Part shown: positions 8,481-15,954 of the stretch, one piece after another
Layout of the letters: each line of letters starts with the position of its first letter
Position numbering within the stretch: the first letter of the stretch is position 1
Source of the DNA: Kribbella sandramycini
GTDB taxonomy: Bacteria; Actinomycetota; Actinomycetes; Propionibacteriales; Kribbellaceae
Direction: 5' to 3'
DNA length: 64,000 nucleotides
Assembly: GCF_013131805.1 (NCBI RefSeq)
Contig: NZ_JABJRC010000001.1
Coordinates: 1 to 64,000 of the forward strand
Made by a program: the position numbers and the translations under genes
The notes under the pieces: generated by a model
Databases searched by the model: none
What the model was told of the DNA's origin: nothing
The model's input: only the letters and a program-made list of their open reading frames with translations

Positions 8481-9971
8481 TCAGCCCTGGCCGGTCAGCT
8501 TCTCGCGGAGCGCCTGCAGCGCCTCGTCGGAAGCGAGCGCACCCTCGGCGGGGGCGTCGTCCTTCGGAGCGCTGCCGCCACCGGTGGCCGAGGAGTACGT
8601 GGAGGCCTCGCCGGCCTCGACGTCCGCCGTCTTGGCGTCCTCGATCTGCTTCTTGTGGGCCTCCCAGCGCGTGTGGGCCTCGGCGTACTGCCGCTCCCAC
8701 TCCTCGCGCTGCGCGTCGAAGCCCTCGAGCCACTCGCCCGTCTCCGGGTCGAAGCCGTCCGGGTAGATGTAGTTGCCCTGGTCGTCGTACGTCGCCGCCA
8801 TGCCGTACAGCGTGGGGTCGAAGTCGTCGGAGACCGGGTCGACACCCTCGTTGGCCTGCTTGAGCGACAGCGAGATCCGGCGCCGCTCGAGGTCGATGTC
8901 GATGATCTTGACCATGACGTCGTCGTTGACCTGGACGACCTGCTCCGGGATCTCGACGTGCCGCTCGGCCAGCTCGGAGATGTGCACCAGACCCTCGATG
9001 CCCTCCTCCACGCGGACGAAGGCGCCGAACGGAACCAGCTTCGTGACCTTACCCGGCACGATCTGGCCCATCTGGTGCGTCCGGGCGAACTGCTGCCACG
9101 GGTCTTCCTGGGTCGCCTTCAGCGACAGCGAGACGCGCTCGCGGTCCATGTCGACGTCCAGCACCTCGACGGTGACCTCCTGGCCGACCTCAACGACCTC
9201 GGTCGGGTGGTCGATGTGCTTCCAGGACAGCTCCGAGACGTGCACCAGACCGTCGACGCCGCCGAGGTCCACGAACGCGCCGAAGTTGACGATCGAGGAG
9301 ACGACGCCCTTGCGGATCTGGCCCTTCTGCAGCTGGGTGAGGAAGTTCATCCGCACCTCGGACTGCGTCTGCTCCAGCCAGGCGCGGCGCGACAGGACCA
9401 CGTTGTTGCGGTTCTTGTCGAGCTCGATGATCTTGGCCTCGATCTCCTGGCCGACGTACGGCTGGAGGTCGCGGACGCGACGCATCTCGACGAGCGAGGC
9501 CGGCAGGAAGCCGCGGAGGCCGATGTCCAGGATGAGACCACCCTTGACGACCTCGATGACGGTACCGGTGACGACGCCGTCCTCTTCCTTGATCTTCTCG
9601 ATCGTGCCCCAGGCCTTCTCGTACTGGGCGCGCTTCTTCGAGAGGATCAGGCGGCCTTCCTTGTCCTCCTTCTGGAGAACCAGGGCCTCGACGTGGTCGC
9701 CGACGTTGACGACCTCGTTCGGGTCGACGTCGTGCTTGATCGACAGCTCGCGGGAGGGGATCACGCCTTCGGTCTTGTAACCGATGTCGAGCAGGACCTC
9801 GTCCCGGTCGACCTTGACGATGGTGCCCTCGACGATGTCGCCGTCGTTGAAGTACTTGATGGTCTGATCGATCGCCGCGAGGAAGTCTTCCTCCGACCCG
9901 ATGTCATTGACCGCTACCTGCGGGGTGTTGCGCACTGCGGGGTCGAGAGGTGCCTCGATGCTGGCCGTCAT
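8481..9971 (-). CDS. rpsA: 30S ribosomal protein S1
   Basis: S1 binds mRNA and helps load structured or Shine-Dalgarno-containing messages on the 30S subunit. The 496-residue protein has four S1 (OB-fold) domains, at about 44-115, 130-195, 215-285 and 300-372, with repeated signatures such as VVSSIVNFGAFVDLGGVDGLVH and VTKLVPFGAFVRVEEGIEGLVH, each followed by ISEL or VSEL. The C-terminal 120 residues are acidic and disordered. Four domains, rather than the six of proteobacterial S1, is normal for Actinobacteria. The ATG at 9971 follows a GGAG about 13 nt upstream. A leader of over 150 nt precedes it. Confidence 0.97.
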   Translation of the reverse strand: MTASIEAPLDPAVRNTPQVAVNDIGSEEDFLAAIDQTIKYFNDGDIVEGTIVKVDRDEVLLDIGYKTEGVIPSRELSIKHDVDPNEVVNVGDHVEALVLQKEDKEGRLILSKKRAQYEKAWGTIEKIKEEDGVVTGTVIEVVKGGLILDIGLRGFLPASLVEMRRVRDLQPYVGQEIEAKIIELDKNRNNVVLSRRAWLEQTQSEVRMNFLTQLQKGQIRKGVVSSIVNFGAFVDLGGVDGLVHVSELSWKHIDHPTEVVEVGQEVTVEVLDVDMDRERVSLSLKATQEDPWQQFARTHQMGQIVPGKVTKLVPFGAFVRVEEGIEGLVHISELAERHVEIPEQVVQVNDDVMVKIIDIDLERRRISLSLKQANEGVDPVSDDFDPTLYGMAATYDDQGNYIYPDGFDPETGEWLEGFDAQREEWERQYAEAHTRWEAHKKQIEDAKTADVEAGEASTYSSATGGGSAPKDDAPAEGALASDEALQALREKLTGQG

Positions 9972-10134
9972 GTGGTGGGTTGCTCCGTGGACTGGTGGTG
10001 TGAGGAGGTTGCGTCATGAGCCGTTGGATCGCACCACACCGCTGGACTGCCTGAAGAGCACAGATTCACCACCGCCGAGCTGCGAGCACGAGCCTGCTCC
10101 GTCCGAGGTCGCGCAGGCTCATAGCGCATCTCAC

Positions 10135-10164
10135 AGAATACCGGTCTTGACTCGGGCAGCACAA
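10135..10164 (-). promoter_or_regulatory. candidate rpsA promoter (TTGTGC, 18 nt, TATTCT)
   Basis: On the minus strand a TTGTGC box (10164-10159) is followed after 18 nt by TATTCT (10140-10135). The predicted start near 10128 gives rpsA a leader of about 155 nt, long enough for autoregulation by S1, which is known for S1 genes in other bacteria. The leader has some self-complementarity (GTGGTG/CACCAC near 9972-10012), but I do not recognise a named RNA family. Confidence 0.45.
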
Positions 10165-10222
10165 CCGGGGGCACCCGGTGCCGACCGGCCGCCCGCCGAG
10201 GTCTCCCGACGTGCCATTCAGC

Positions 10223-11098
10223 TCAATGTACGACGTCCAGCTCCGGACGGCCTCCGGACACCTCGCGAGTGTCCGCGATCCGGTCCACGAGCGCGGCCGC
10301 GGCCGCCGTGATCGGGTTCTCCGTAGCCCGCGCGGCCAGGTCCAGCAGCGCCCACAGGTCGGCAGCCCGGCTCAGCTCGACCAGCGGCTCGGCCAGCCCC
10401 ACTCCGCTCCCCCGCAGCGCGCTCAGCACCGCTCCGGCCAGGACCGGGTCGGTCTCGAACCGCAGCAGGTTGCCGAGATCGGCGTACGGCGATCCGGCGT
10501 GGCTGAACTCCCAATCGATCAGGCCGGTGATCTGCGCGTTCTCCGGGTCGACCAGCAGATTCTTCGGGTTGAAGTCGCTGTGGACGAGGCAGAACCGGCT
10601 GCCCGCGCTGTCGAGGAGGTCCTCCGCCTGGGCGAACACCTCGTCCAGGCCGCCGTACCGGAGCCCCAGACCGGCGGAGTACTCGGCCAGGTCGGCGCTG
10701 CCGAACGGCTCGACGGTCAGCTCGCCGCCGCGGAACTGGCCGGCGGTCAGGAACGGCATCCCGCTCAGCCGGGCCAGCAGCTCGCCCAACTGGGTACCGA
10801 CCCGCCGGCGCTCGTCCGGGCCGGCGGTCTGGAGGTAGACCTCCAGATTGACGCCGGGCAAGCGCTCCATGAGCAGGTACGGCGGGTCGTCGTACGAACC
10901 CTCGCGTTTCAGGTCGAGCACCCGCGGGACGGGCAGCAAGCCGCGGACGAGTTGCAGCAGCGCCGCGTCGACCACAGCCCGCTCCGGGTCCTTCACGTAC
11001 AGCTTGAGGACAGCGTCCTCGCCGCCGGCGGTGACTGCGAAGGTCTGGCCCTGATAACCGCCGGTCAGCGGGACCGCGCTTGCTGCTAGTGCTTCCAC
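10223..11098 (-). CDS. aminoglycoside phosphotransferase-fold kinase
   Basis: The 291-residue protein has the APH/choline kinase fold: a glycine-rich loop (VPLTGGYQGQTFAV), the ATP-binding lysine in AVLKLYVKD, the hinge YLLMERLPG, the catalytic loop VHSDFNPKNLLVD (Brenner's motif HxDxxxxN), and the metal-binding IDWEFSHAGSPYADLG. These are the residues needed for phosphotransfer, so it is probably active on a small molecule; the substrate cannot be read from sequence. The frame is open further upstream, but the GTG at 11098 is preferred: AGGA precedes it and it overlaps the end of the SGNH gene by 13 nt, implying coupling. Actual drug resistance is not implied. Confidence 0.85.
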   Translation of the reverse strand: MEALAASAVPLTGGYQGQTFAVTAGGEDAVLKLYVKDPERAVVDAALLQLVRGLLPVPRVLDLKREGSYDDPPYLLMERLPGVNLEVYLQTAGPDERRRVGTQLGELLARLSGMPFLTAGQFRGGELTVEPFGSADLAEYSAGLGLRYGGLDEVFAQAEDLLDSAGSRFCLVHSDFNPKNLLVDPENAQITGLIDWEFSHAGSPYADLGNLLRFETDPVLAGAVLSALRGSGVGLAEPLVELSRAADLWALLDLAARATENPITAAAAALVDRIADTREVSGGRPELDVVH

Positions 11099-11976
11099 CC
11101 CGCTGATCCTGCCATCGCCGCCAAGACCGGCGGGACGGCGTTCCTCATTCCGGCCGCGTTCGGGTGCAGTGGGACCAGTCCGTTGGTCGTGACACTCGGG
11201 ATCAGGCCCTCGATCCACCGGGTGCCGGCCGGCTTGCACATGTCGTGCCCGACGCTGGGCGTCGCCAGATCGACGTACGTCGCTCCGTGCGCGGCGGCCT
11301 GCTCAGCCATCCGGCGGTTCAGCCGGGTCAGTGCCGACTGCAGGTAGTCGGCGTCCTGGCTCCAGACCGGGACAACCGGCCAGCAGCCGCCCTTCCGGAT
11401 CCCGGTCGGGTAGCCGACCATCAGGATCTTCGCGTGCGGCGCGCGGGCCCGGATCTGCTCGATCACCGTGCCGTACGTCGGCGCGAACGCGTCGATCTTC
11501 TGCGCCAGCTTGTCCACCCCGCCGGCCGTGTTGGTCGCCTTGCAGGAGGTCCCGACGCCCGGCGGCAGCAGGTTCACGCAGGAGAAGGCGAGCCCGACCA
11601 GGCCGATGTCGTTCCCGCCGATCCCGACCGACACGACCGTGGTGTCCGCGCTCAGGGCGTCGTACTGCGGCGCTGCCTTACCGGCGATGATGCCGGACTG
11701 CGGATTCGCGAAGTGCGTCGTGGTCGCGCCGCCGCAGGTGACATCGCGGAACTTGGCCGGCTGCAACTGCTTGGCGATCAGCGACGCGTAGTTGACCGCG
11801 GACCGGGCGCAGGTGAGCGCCTCCTTGGCCGGCAGCACGAGGGACCCGGCGGCGAACGAGTCGCCCATCGCCACGTAGACCATCGGCGGTTCCGCCGCCT
11901 GGGCCGGCGCCGGAACGGCGGCGAGCAAACCCGTCACGGCGAGCGCCGCGATCATTCGGACCGACTTCTTCTGCAT
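11086..11976 (-). CDS. secreted SGNH/GDSL-type esterase
   Basis: The 296-residue product has a Sec signal peptide (hydrophobic stretch at about 8-20, AQA-type cleavage near 27) and a mature SGNH hydrolase. The nucleophile block is AMGDSFAAG (Ser40), block III is GIGGNDIG, and the C-terminal His is in PLHPNAAG. Six cysteines suggest disulfides, as in Streptomyces scabies esterase and related secreted actinobacterial lipases. Substrate is probably an ester of a lipid or acylated polymer outside the cell. The ATG at 11976 is preferred over an upstream start 20 codons earlier because it begins the basic n-region of the signal peptide. It overlaps the kinase-like gene downstream. Confidence 0.88.
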   Translation of the reverse strand: MQKKSVRMIAALAVTGLLAAVPAPAQAAEPPMVYVAMGDSFAAGSLVLPAKEALTCARSAVNYASLIAKQLQPAKFRDVTCGGATTTHFANPQSGIIAGKAAPQYDALSADTTVVSVGIGGNDIGLVGLAFSCVNLLPPGVGTSCKATNTAGGVDKLAQKIDAFAPTYGTVIEQIRARAPHAKILMVGYPTGIRKGGCWPVVPVWSQDADYLQSALTRLNRRMAEQAAAHGATYVDLATPSVGHDMCKPAGTRWIEGLIPSVTTNGLVPLHPNAAGMRNAVPPVLAAMAGSAGWKH

Positions 11977-12064
11977 GGCGCCGCCTTTGACGTTAAGTGA
12001 CCGGTCAGTAGCAGCATGGAGAAGTTTCCGCGGCACGGCAAGAGCTCAGCGGCCGCGGGACCGG

Positions 12065-12070
12065 TAGGGT
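12065..12070 (+). promoter_or_regulatory. -10 box (TAGGGT) of a leaderless transcript
   Basis: TAGGGT ends 6 nt before the GTG start at 12077, with no ribosome-binding site between. This is the classic actinobacterial leaderless spacing. Confidence 0.6.
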
Positions 12071-12076
12071 GACCCG

Positions 12077-12874
12077 GTGGTCGAGCCGCGACGGATGGAA
12101 CTGACCGAGGCGGAGAGCTCCCGGGCCAGCCGGATCTACTGGGATTCGGCCGCCGTGGAGTATCTGGCCGAGCATGGCGCCTTTCTGGGCGACGACCGGT
12201 TCATCTGGTGCCCGGAGGGCGTCGACGAGGAGGCGGCCCAGCTGCTCGGGCCGGTGCGCGGCAAGCGCATCCTCGAGGTCGGCTGCGGCGGAGCCCAGTG
12301 TGCGCGCTGGCTGGCCGGGCAGGGCGCCGACGTGGTCGCATTCGACATCTCGCTCGAACAGCTGCGCGTCGCTCGTCAGCTGGACGCGCGGACCGGCACC
12401 GCCGTCCGCACGGTGGCTGCGGATGCGACAGCACTCCCCTACGCCGATGCCAGCTTCGACATCGTCTGCTCGGCGTTCGGCGCGCTGCCGTTCGTTGCGA
12501 ACGTGGAGACCGCGCTGCGCGAGATCGCTCGCACTCTGCGGCCCGGTGGCTTACTGGTCTTCTCCGTCACGCACCCGTTCCGCTGGACGATGCCGGACGA
12601 CCCGACCGAGGCCGGTCTGCGGATCAACCACTCGTACTTCGAGCGGACGCCGTACGTCGAGCTCGACGACGCAGAACAGCCGGTGTACGCCGAACACCAC
12701 CGCACGGTCGGTGACTGGCTTCGGGCGCTGACCGAGGCCGGATTCGCGGTGGACGACTTGCTGGAGCCGGAGTGGCCGGCGAGCAACACAGAAATCTGGG
12801 GTGGCTGGGGTCCGGAGCGCGGGCGGTATGTGCCGGGGACGGCGATCTGGTCGGCTCATTTGGGAGGCAGCTGA
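12077..12874 (+). CDS. class I SAM-dependent methyltransferase
   Basis: The 265-residue protein has a Rossmann methyltransferase core: motif I ILEVGCGGAQCARWL (about 66-80) binding S-adenosylmethionine, the acidic VVAFDIS ending strand 2, VAADATALPYADASFDIVCSAFGALPF for motifs II-III, and LRPGGLLVFSV for post-motif III. It is most like the UbiE/methyltransferase-11 group; the substrate is not predictable. The GTG start follows a TAGGGT box by 6 nt. The stop codon overlaps the ATG of the next gene (TGATG), so the two are co-translated. Confidence 0.85.
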   Translation: MVEPRRMELTEAESSRASRIYWDSAAVEYLAEHGAFLGDDRFIWCPEGVDEEAAQLLGPVRGKRILEVGCGGAQCARWLAGQGADVVAFDISLEQLRVARQLDARTGTAVRTVAADATALPYADASFDIVCSAFGALPFVANVETALREIARTLRPGGLLVFSVTHPFRWTMPDDPTEAGLRINHSYFERTPYVELDDAEQPVYAEHHRTVGDWLRALTEAGFAVDDLLEPEWPASNTEIWGGWGPERGRYVPGTAIWSAHLGGS

Positions 12875-14034
12875 TGACAGGACACCGGTTCCCGGCGCTG
12901 CACGGGCTGCGGGTACTCGCAGCGCTCGCCGTCCTGACCGCGCAGGTCGCCCTGCACAGCGACGCCGGGCCGTTCCGCGGCCTGTTCGCGCGGCTGGACG
13001 TCGGCGGCGCGATCTTCTTCGCGATCACCGGCTTCCTGCTCTACCGGCCGCATGTCGAGGCCTGGTTCGAGGGGTCGCTCCCGCCGCTGACCCTGCCGTA
13101 CCTGCGCAACCGCGCGGCCCGGATCGTGCCAGTGCTCTGGGTGGCCGTGCTGCTGGCCGCCGTACTGCTGCACTCGGCTGACTGGCTGACGTACCTCCAG
13201 CACGCGACGCTCACCCACGTGTACTTCGACGCCGCGGCGCCCGGCCTGACCCAGATGTGGAGCCTGACCGCGATCGGTGCGTTCTATCTGGTGCTGCCGG
13301 CGCTGGCGAAGCTCTTGACCGGCTACGAGCGCCCAACCCGCCGCAGCGTGCGTTGGCGGCTCACTGTGCTCGCTGCGCTGACCGTGCTCGGCCCAGCTTG
13401 GATGACGGTGATGAGCGCGACCCACCACCCGAACGCAGCGCTCTGGCTGCCTGGGTACGTCGGTTGGTTCGCAGTCGGGATGGGGTTCGCCCTGTGGCAG
13501 GTCGCGCGCAGCAGCGGCCGCCTCGGCTCGTCTGCTCTCGACATCCTGACGACGATTCCCGGGACGGTGTGGGGTGTCGCGGCGGCTCTGCTCCTGCTCG
13601 CAGCGACGCCGATCGCCGGTCCGTACGACGTTTCGGCAGCGTCGCCCGGGCAGACTGCCGTGAAGAGCCTTCTCTATACCGGTATCGCGGCCTGTGTGCT
13701 CTTCCCCGCGCTGACGCCGACTGCGCGCGCGACCCAGCTCCTCGGCAGCAGGCCGGCTCGGCTGGCCAGCAAACTGACGTACGGCGTGTTCGCGTACCAG
13801 GTGATCGTGCTGACGCTGCTGGAGCGGGTGAGCACGCAGTTCGTCGTACTGTTCAGCGGGACGCTGGTTGTGACCGCAGGCGTCGCAGCAGCCAGCTATT
13901 ACGCCATTGAGCGGCCTGTAGCTGGTGCCCGGAGCGCCTGGTCCGCCGCCGGTAGAACACCGCCATCCCCGTCACGAGCACCAATCCCAGCGCTCCCACC
14001 AGCAGACCGGCCCGATAGCTCCGATCGGGCATGA
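12874..14034 (+). CDS. membrane acyltransferase, acyltransferase-3 family
   Basis: The 386-residue integral membrane protein has about ten transmembrane helices and acyltransferase-3 features: FPALHGLRVLAALAVL at the N-terminus, GGAIFFAITGFLLYRPH in place of the SGFFLF-type motif, YLRNRAARIVP and the WSLTAIGAFYLVLP segment. Members transfer acyl groups (for example O-acetyl) to sugars or lipids at the membrane. The ATG at 12874 overlaps the methyltransferase stop and has a GGGAGG upstream. The conserved part ends at YYAIERP (about 13913); the last 40 residues are Pro/Ser/Arg-rich and run 182 nt into the opposite-strand gene at 13853, which suggests a lost stop codon. Confidence 0.8.
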   Translation: MTGHRFPALHGLRVLAALAVLTAQVALHSDAGPFRGLFARLDVGGAIFFAITGFLLYRPHVEAWFEGSLPPLTLPYLRNRAARIVPVLWVAVLLAAVLLHSADWLTYLQHATLTHVYFDAAAPGLTQMWSLTAIGAFYLVLPALAKLLTGYERPTRRSVRWRLTVLAALTVLGPAWMTVMSATHHPNAALWLPGYVGWFAVGMGFALWQVARSSGRLGSSALDILTTIPGTVWGVAAALLLLAATPIAGPYDVSAASPGQTAVKSLLYTGIAACVLFPALTPTARATQLLGSRPARLASKLTYGVFAYQVIVLTLLERVSTQFVVLFSGTLVVTAGVAAASYYAIERPVAGARSAWSAAGRTPPSPSRAPIPALPPADRPDSSDRA

Positions 14035-15853
14035 AGCGCGCGGAGACAAGCTGCTCCTCACCCGCGGGCAGCACCCAACCCTGCTGCCAGCCAGCGACCC
14101 GGATCGGCGTCAGCTTGCGGCCGCGCCCGTCGTACGCCTCCCAGCCCGCGCTGTAGTTCTGCGCGACGGTCAGCACCGACTGCTCCTTCGAGCCCGGTAC
14201 CTCCAAGGTCAGACCGGCCGGGTTCGGCCGCCACAGGTTGATGCCCTGGACCGGCGTGACCGACACGTTGCCGAAACCGGCTTTGGTCAGCGTGGCCTCC
14301 ACCGGGACGAACCCGCCGTTGGCCAGGACCTCGATGTCGTGTCGCCCAGCGGCCAGAACGACCGGCCCGGTCTCGCAGCTGGTGAACGTCATCGACTCCG
14401 CCGCACCGGCGAGCACCTGCGTCTTGATCGGGACGCCGTCCACCCGGACCACCGGTCCGGCACCACACGCGGCTCCCGCACGATTATGGACGTCAGCAGA
14501 CCGGACCGTGCCGCGCAGCTCGTACGACGCGGGCTGCGGTAGCTCCACACTACGCAGCAGCCCGGACTGCGCATCCGCGTCACTCCGGAACAGCAATGCA
14601 CTTGGCTGCCGATCACTGGCCGCCCCGTCGACCTGAATCAGCGGCAGCTCGCGCAACCCGCGTCCGGAGTCCGCACTGGTGATTGCCTCGCGGTCACCAC
14701 CCAGCGCGGACAGAACGGCCGGTACGTCGTCCGTCGTCCCCCGCACCTCGACCAGCCGGGACTCCGGGATCAGCCGAGCCAGGTTCGCCGGACCGAGGTC
14801 GTAGATATCGGTGCGCGGGAAACTGGCCACGCGCTTCAGCCCAGTCTCCGTCAGCGTCTCGTGGATGGCGATCGGCGCCAGCGCGGTCAGATCGCTCCGG
14901 ACGACGACGTACCGGACACCCGCGTTGACTAACGTCTGCCGGAGCGACTGGTCGCCGGCTCCGGACGCGAGACGACCTGCCAGCTCATCGTCCACCCACT
15001 GCGGCCGTGCAGCGGGGACCACGAGCACATTCCCCGGCAGATCCTGGCGGTCGATCCAGGAGCGCCAGTGGACAGTGACGGCGTCGTACGTCTCACCGGC
15101 GGACTTCGCGAGGGCGACGTCCCGGTCAGCGGGGGTGCCGTAGTGCGTGACGAGCAGCAGCGGGACGAGCCACCAGACCGAGACCGCAGCCACACAGCCG
15201 AGCCAGCCGACCGCCACCTTCAGCGTCCAGCGGTCCCACCGCCGGGTGAGCAGCCAGAGCGCGGGCAGCACCAGGGTCAGCGCAGCCGTCACCGGCTCCG
15301 CACCACCGATCAGCGCGAACGCCACAGCCGACCAACCGACGCGCCACCAACCGGACCGCGCCCGCGGCGTCACCAACGGCAGCAACACCCACGGAGCCAT
15401 CGCCAGCGGCCACACCTGCACCGAAGTGATCGACATCGCACCGATGAGCAGCGGACTGAGGCCGTACAGCAACGCGACCGCGAAGCGAGTCAGCGGGACG
15501 CCGTACCGCAGGGCGTTCGCCAGCTTCCACACCCCGAGGAAAGCCACACAAAGCACGACCGACCACCAGAGTCGCTGGCCAACCCACTCCGGCATCGACA
15601 GCGCGCGCGTCAGCCACTGGAACGGACCGATCGGCCACAGGTAGCCGAAAGCCTGACTCTGCAGATGCCCCAGCGCGCTACTCGGATCCCAAAGGTGCAG
15701 TGCGCCCCGCAACACCGTCCCCGGGTCATCCAGCCGGCCACCCGTCGCAACCGGCCCCGGCATCCGCTGAAAACAGAGGGCCGTCAGCAACAAGCAGCCC
15801 AGCACGAGCCTCGCTCGCCAGACCACCTGCTCGGACGTTCCTGCCTTCAGCAC
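13853..15853 (-). CDS. compact DUF3367/AftD-like membrane glycosyltransferase homologue
   Basis: The N-terminus (DPGTVLRGALHLWDP, then QSQAFGYLWPIGPFQWL) strongly resembles AftD-type arabinofuranosyltransferases of the GT-C class, which extend cell-wall arabinan in mycobacteria. About six membrane segments lie between 15 and 245, then a periplasmic part of about 360 residues, and one last helix at about 612-634. At 666 residues it is roughly half the length I recall for AftD (about 1400). The mid-section of membrane helices and loops seems absent, with a jump near residue 240 to a VHWRSWID-NVLVVP-type block. The GTG start is 6 nt after TAGGGT, so the transcript is probably leaderless. The C-terminus overlaps the convergent acyltransferase gene. 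Confidence 0.65.
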   Translation of the reverse strand: MLKAGTSEQVVWRARLVLGCLLLTALCFQRMPGPVATGGRLDDPGTVLRGALHLWDPSSALGHLQSQAFGYLWPIGPFQWLTRALSMPEWVGQRLWWSVVLCVAFLGVWKLANALRYGVPLTRFAVALLYGLSPLLIGAMSITSVQVWPLAMAPWVLLPLVTPRARSGWWRVGWSAVAFALIGGAEPVTAALTLVLPALWLLTRRWDRWTLKVAVGWLGCVAAVSVWWLVPLLLVTHYGTPADRDVALAKSAGETYDAVTVHWRSWIDRQDLPGNVLVVPAARPQWVDDELAGRLASGAGDQSLRQTLVNAGVRYVVVRSDLTALAPIAIHETLTETGLKRVASFPRTDIYDLGPANLARLIPESRLVEVRGTTDDVPAVLSALGGDREAITSADSGRGLRELPLIQVDGAASDRQPSALLFRSDADAQSGLLRSVELPQPASYELRGTVRSADVHNRAGAACGAGPVVRVDGVPIKTQVLAGAAESMTFTSCETGPVVLAAGRHDIEVLANGGFVPVEATLTKAGFGNVSVTPVQGINLWRPNPAGLTLEVPGSKEQSVLTVAQNYSAGWEAYDGRGRKLTPIRVAGWQQGWVLPAGEEQLVSARFMPDRSYRAGLLVGALGLVLVTGMAVFYRRRTRRSGHQLQAAQWRNSWLLRRLRSQPASR

Positions 15854-15910
15854 ACGCGGACCCTAACGGATCCAGCAGCCGTGGTCGCTGGGCGTGGCCA
15901 TAGTGATACC

Positions 15911-15940
15911 GAACTCCCAGCGCCGGAGCGCTGGGAGTTC
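15911..15940. terminator. hairpin terminator
   Basis: A perfect 13-bp stem (15911-15923 with 15928-15940) encloses a CGGA loop, 15 nt beyond the stop codon of the giant gene at 15955. No U-tract is present on the minus strand. Confidence 0.8.
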
Positions 15941-15954
15941 GAATTCCGTCACAG

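Noticed and set aside
10223-11098. Drug-resistance aminoglycoside kinase
   Set aside because: Only the fold-level motifs match. The context (coupled to a secreted esterase) gives no support for antibiotic modification, so the call is kept at the fold level.
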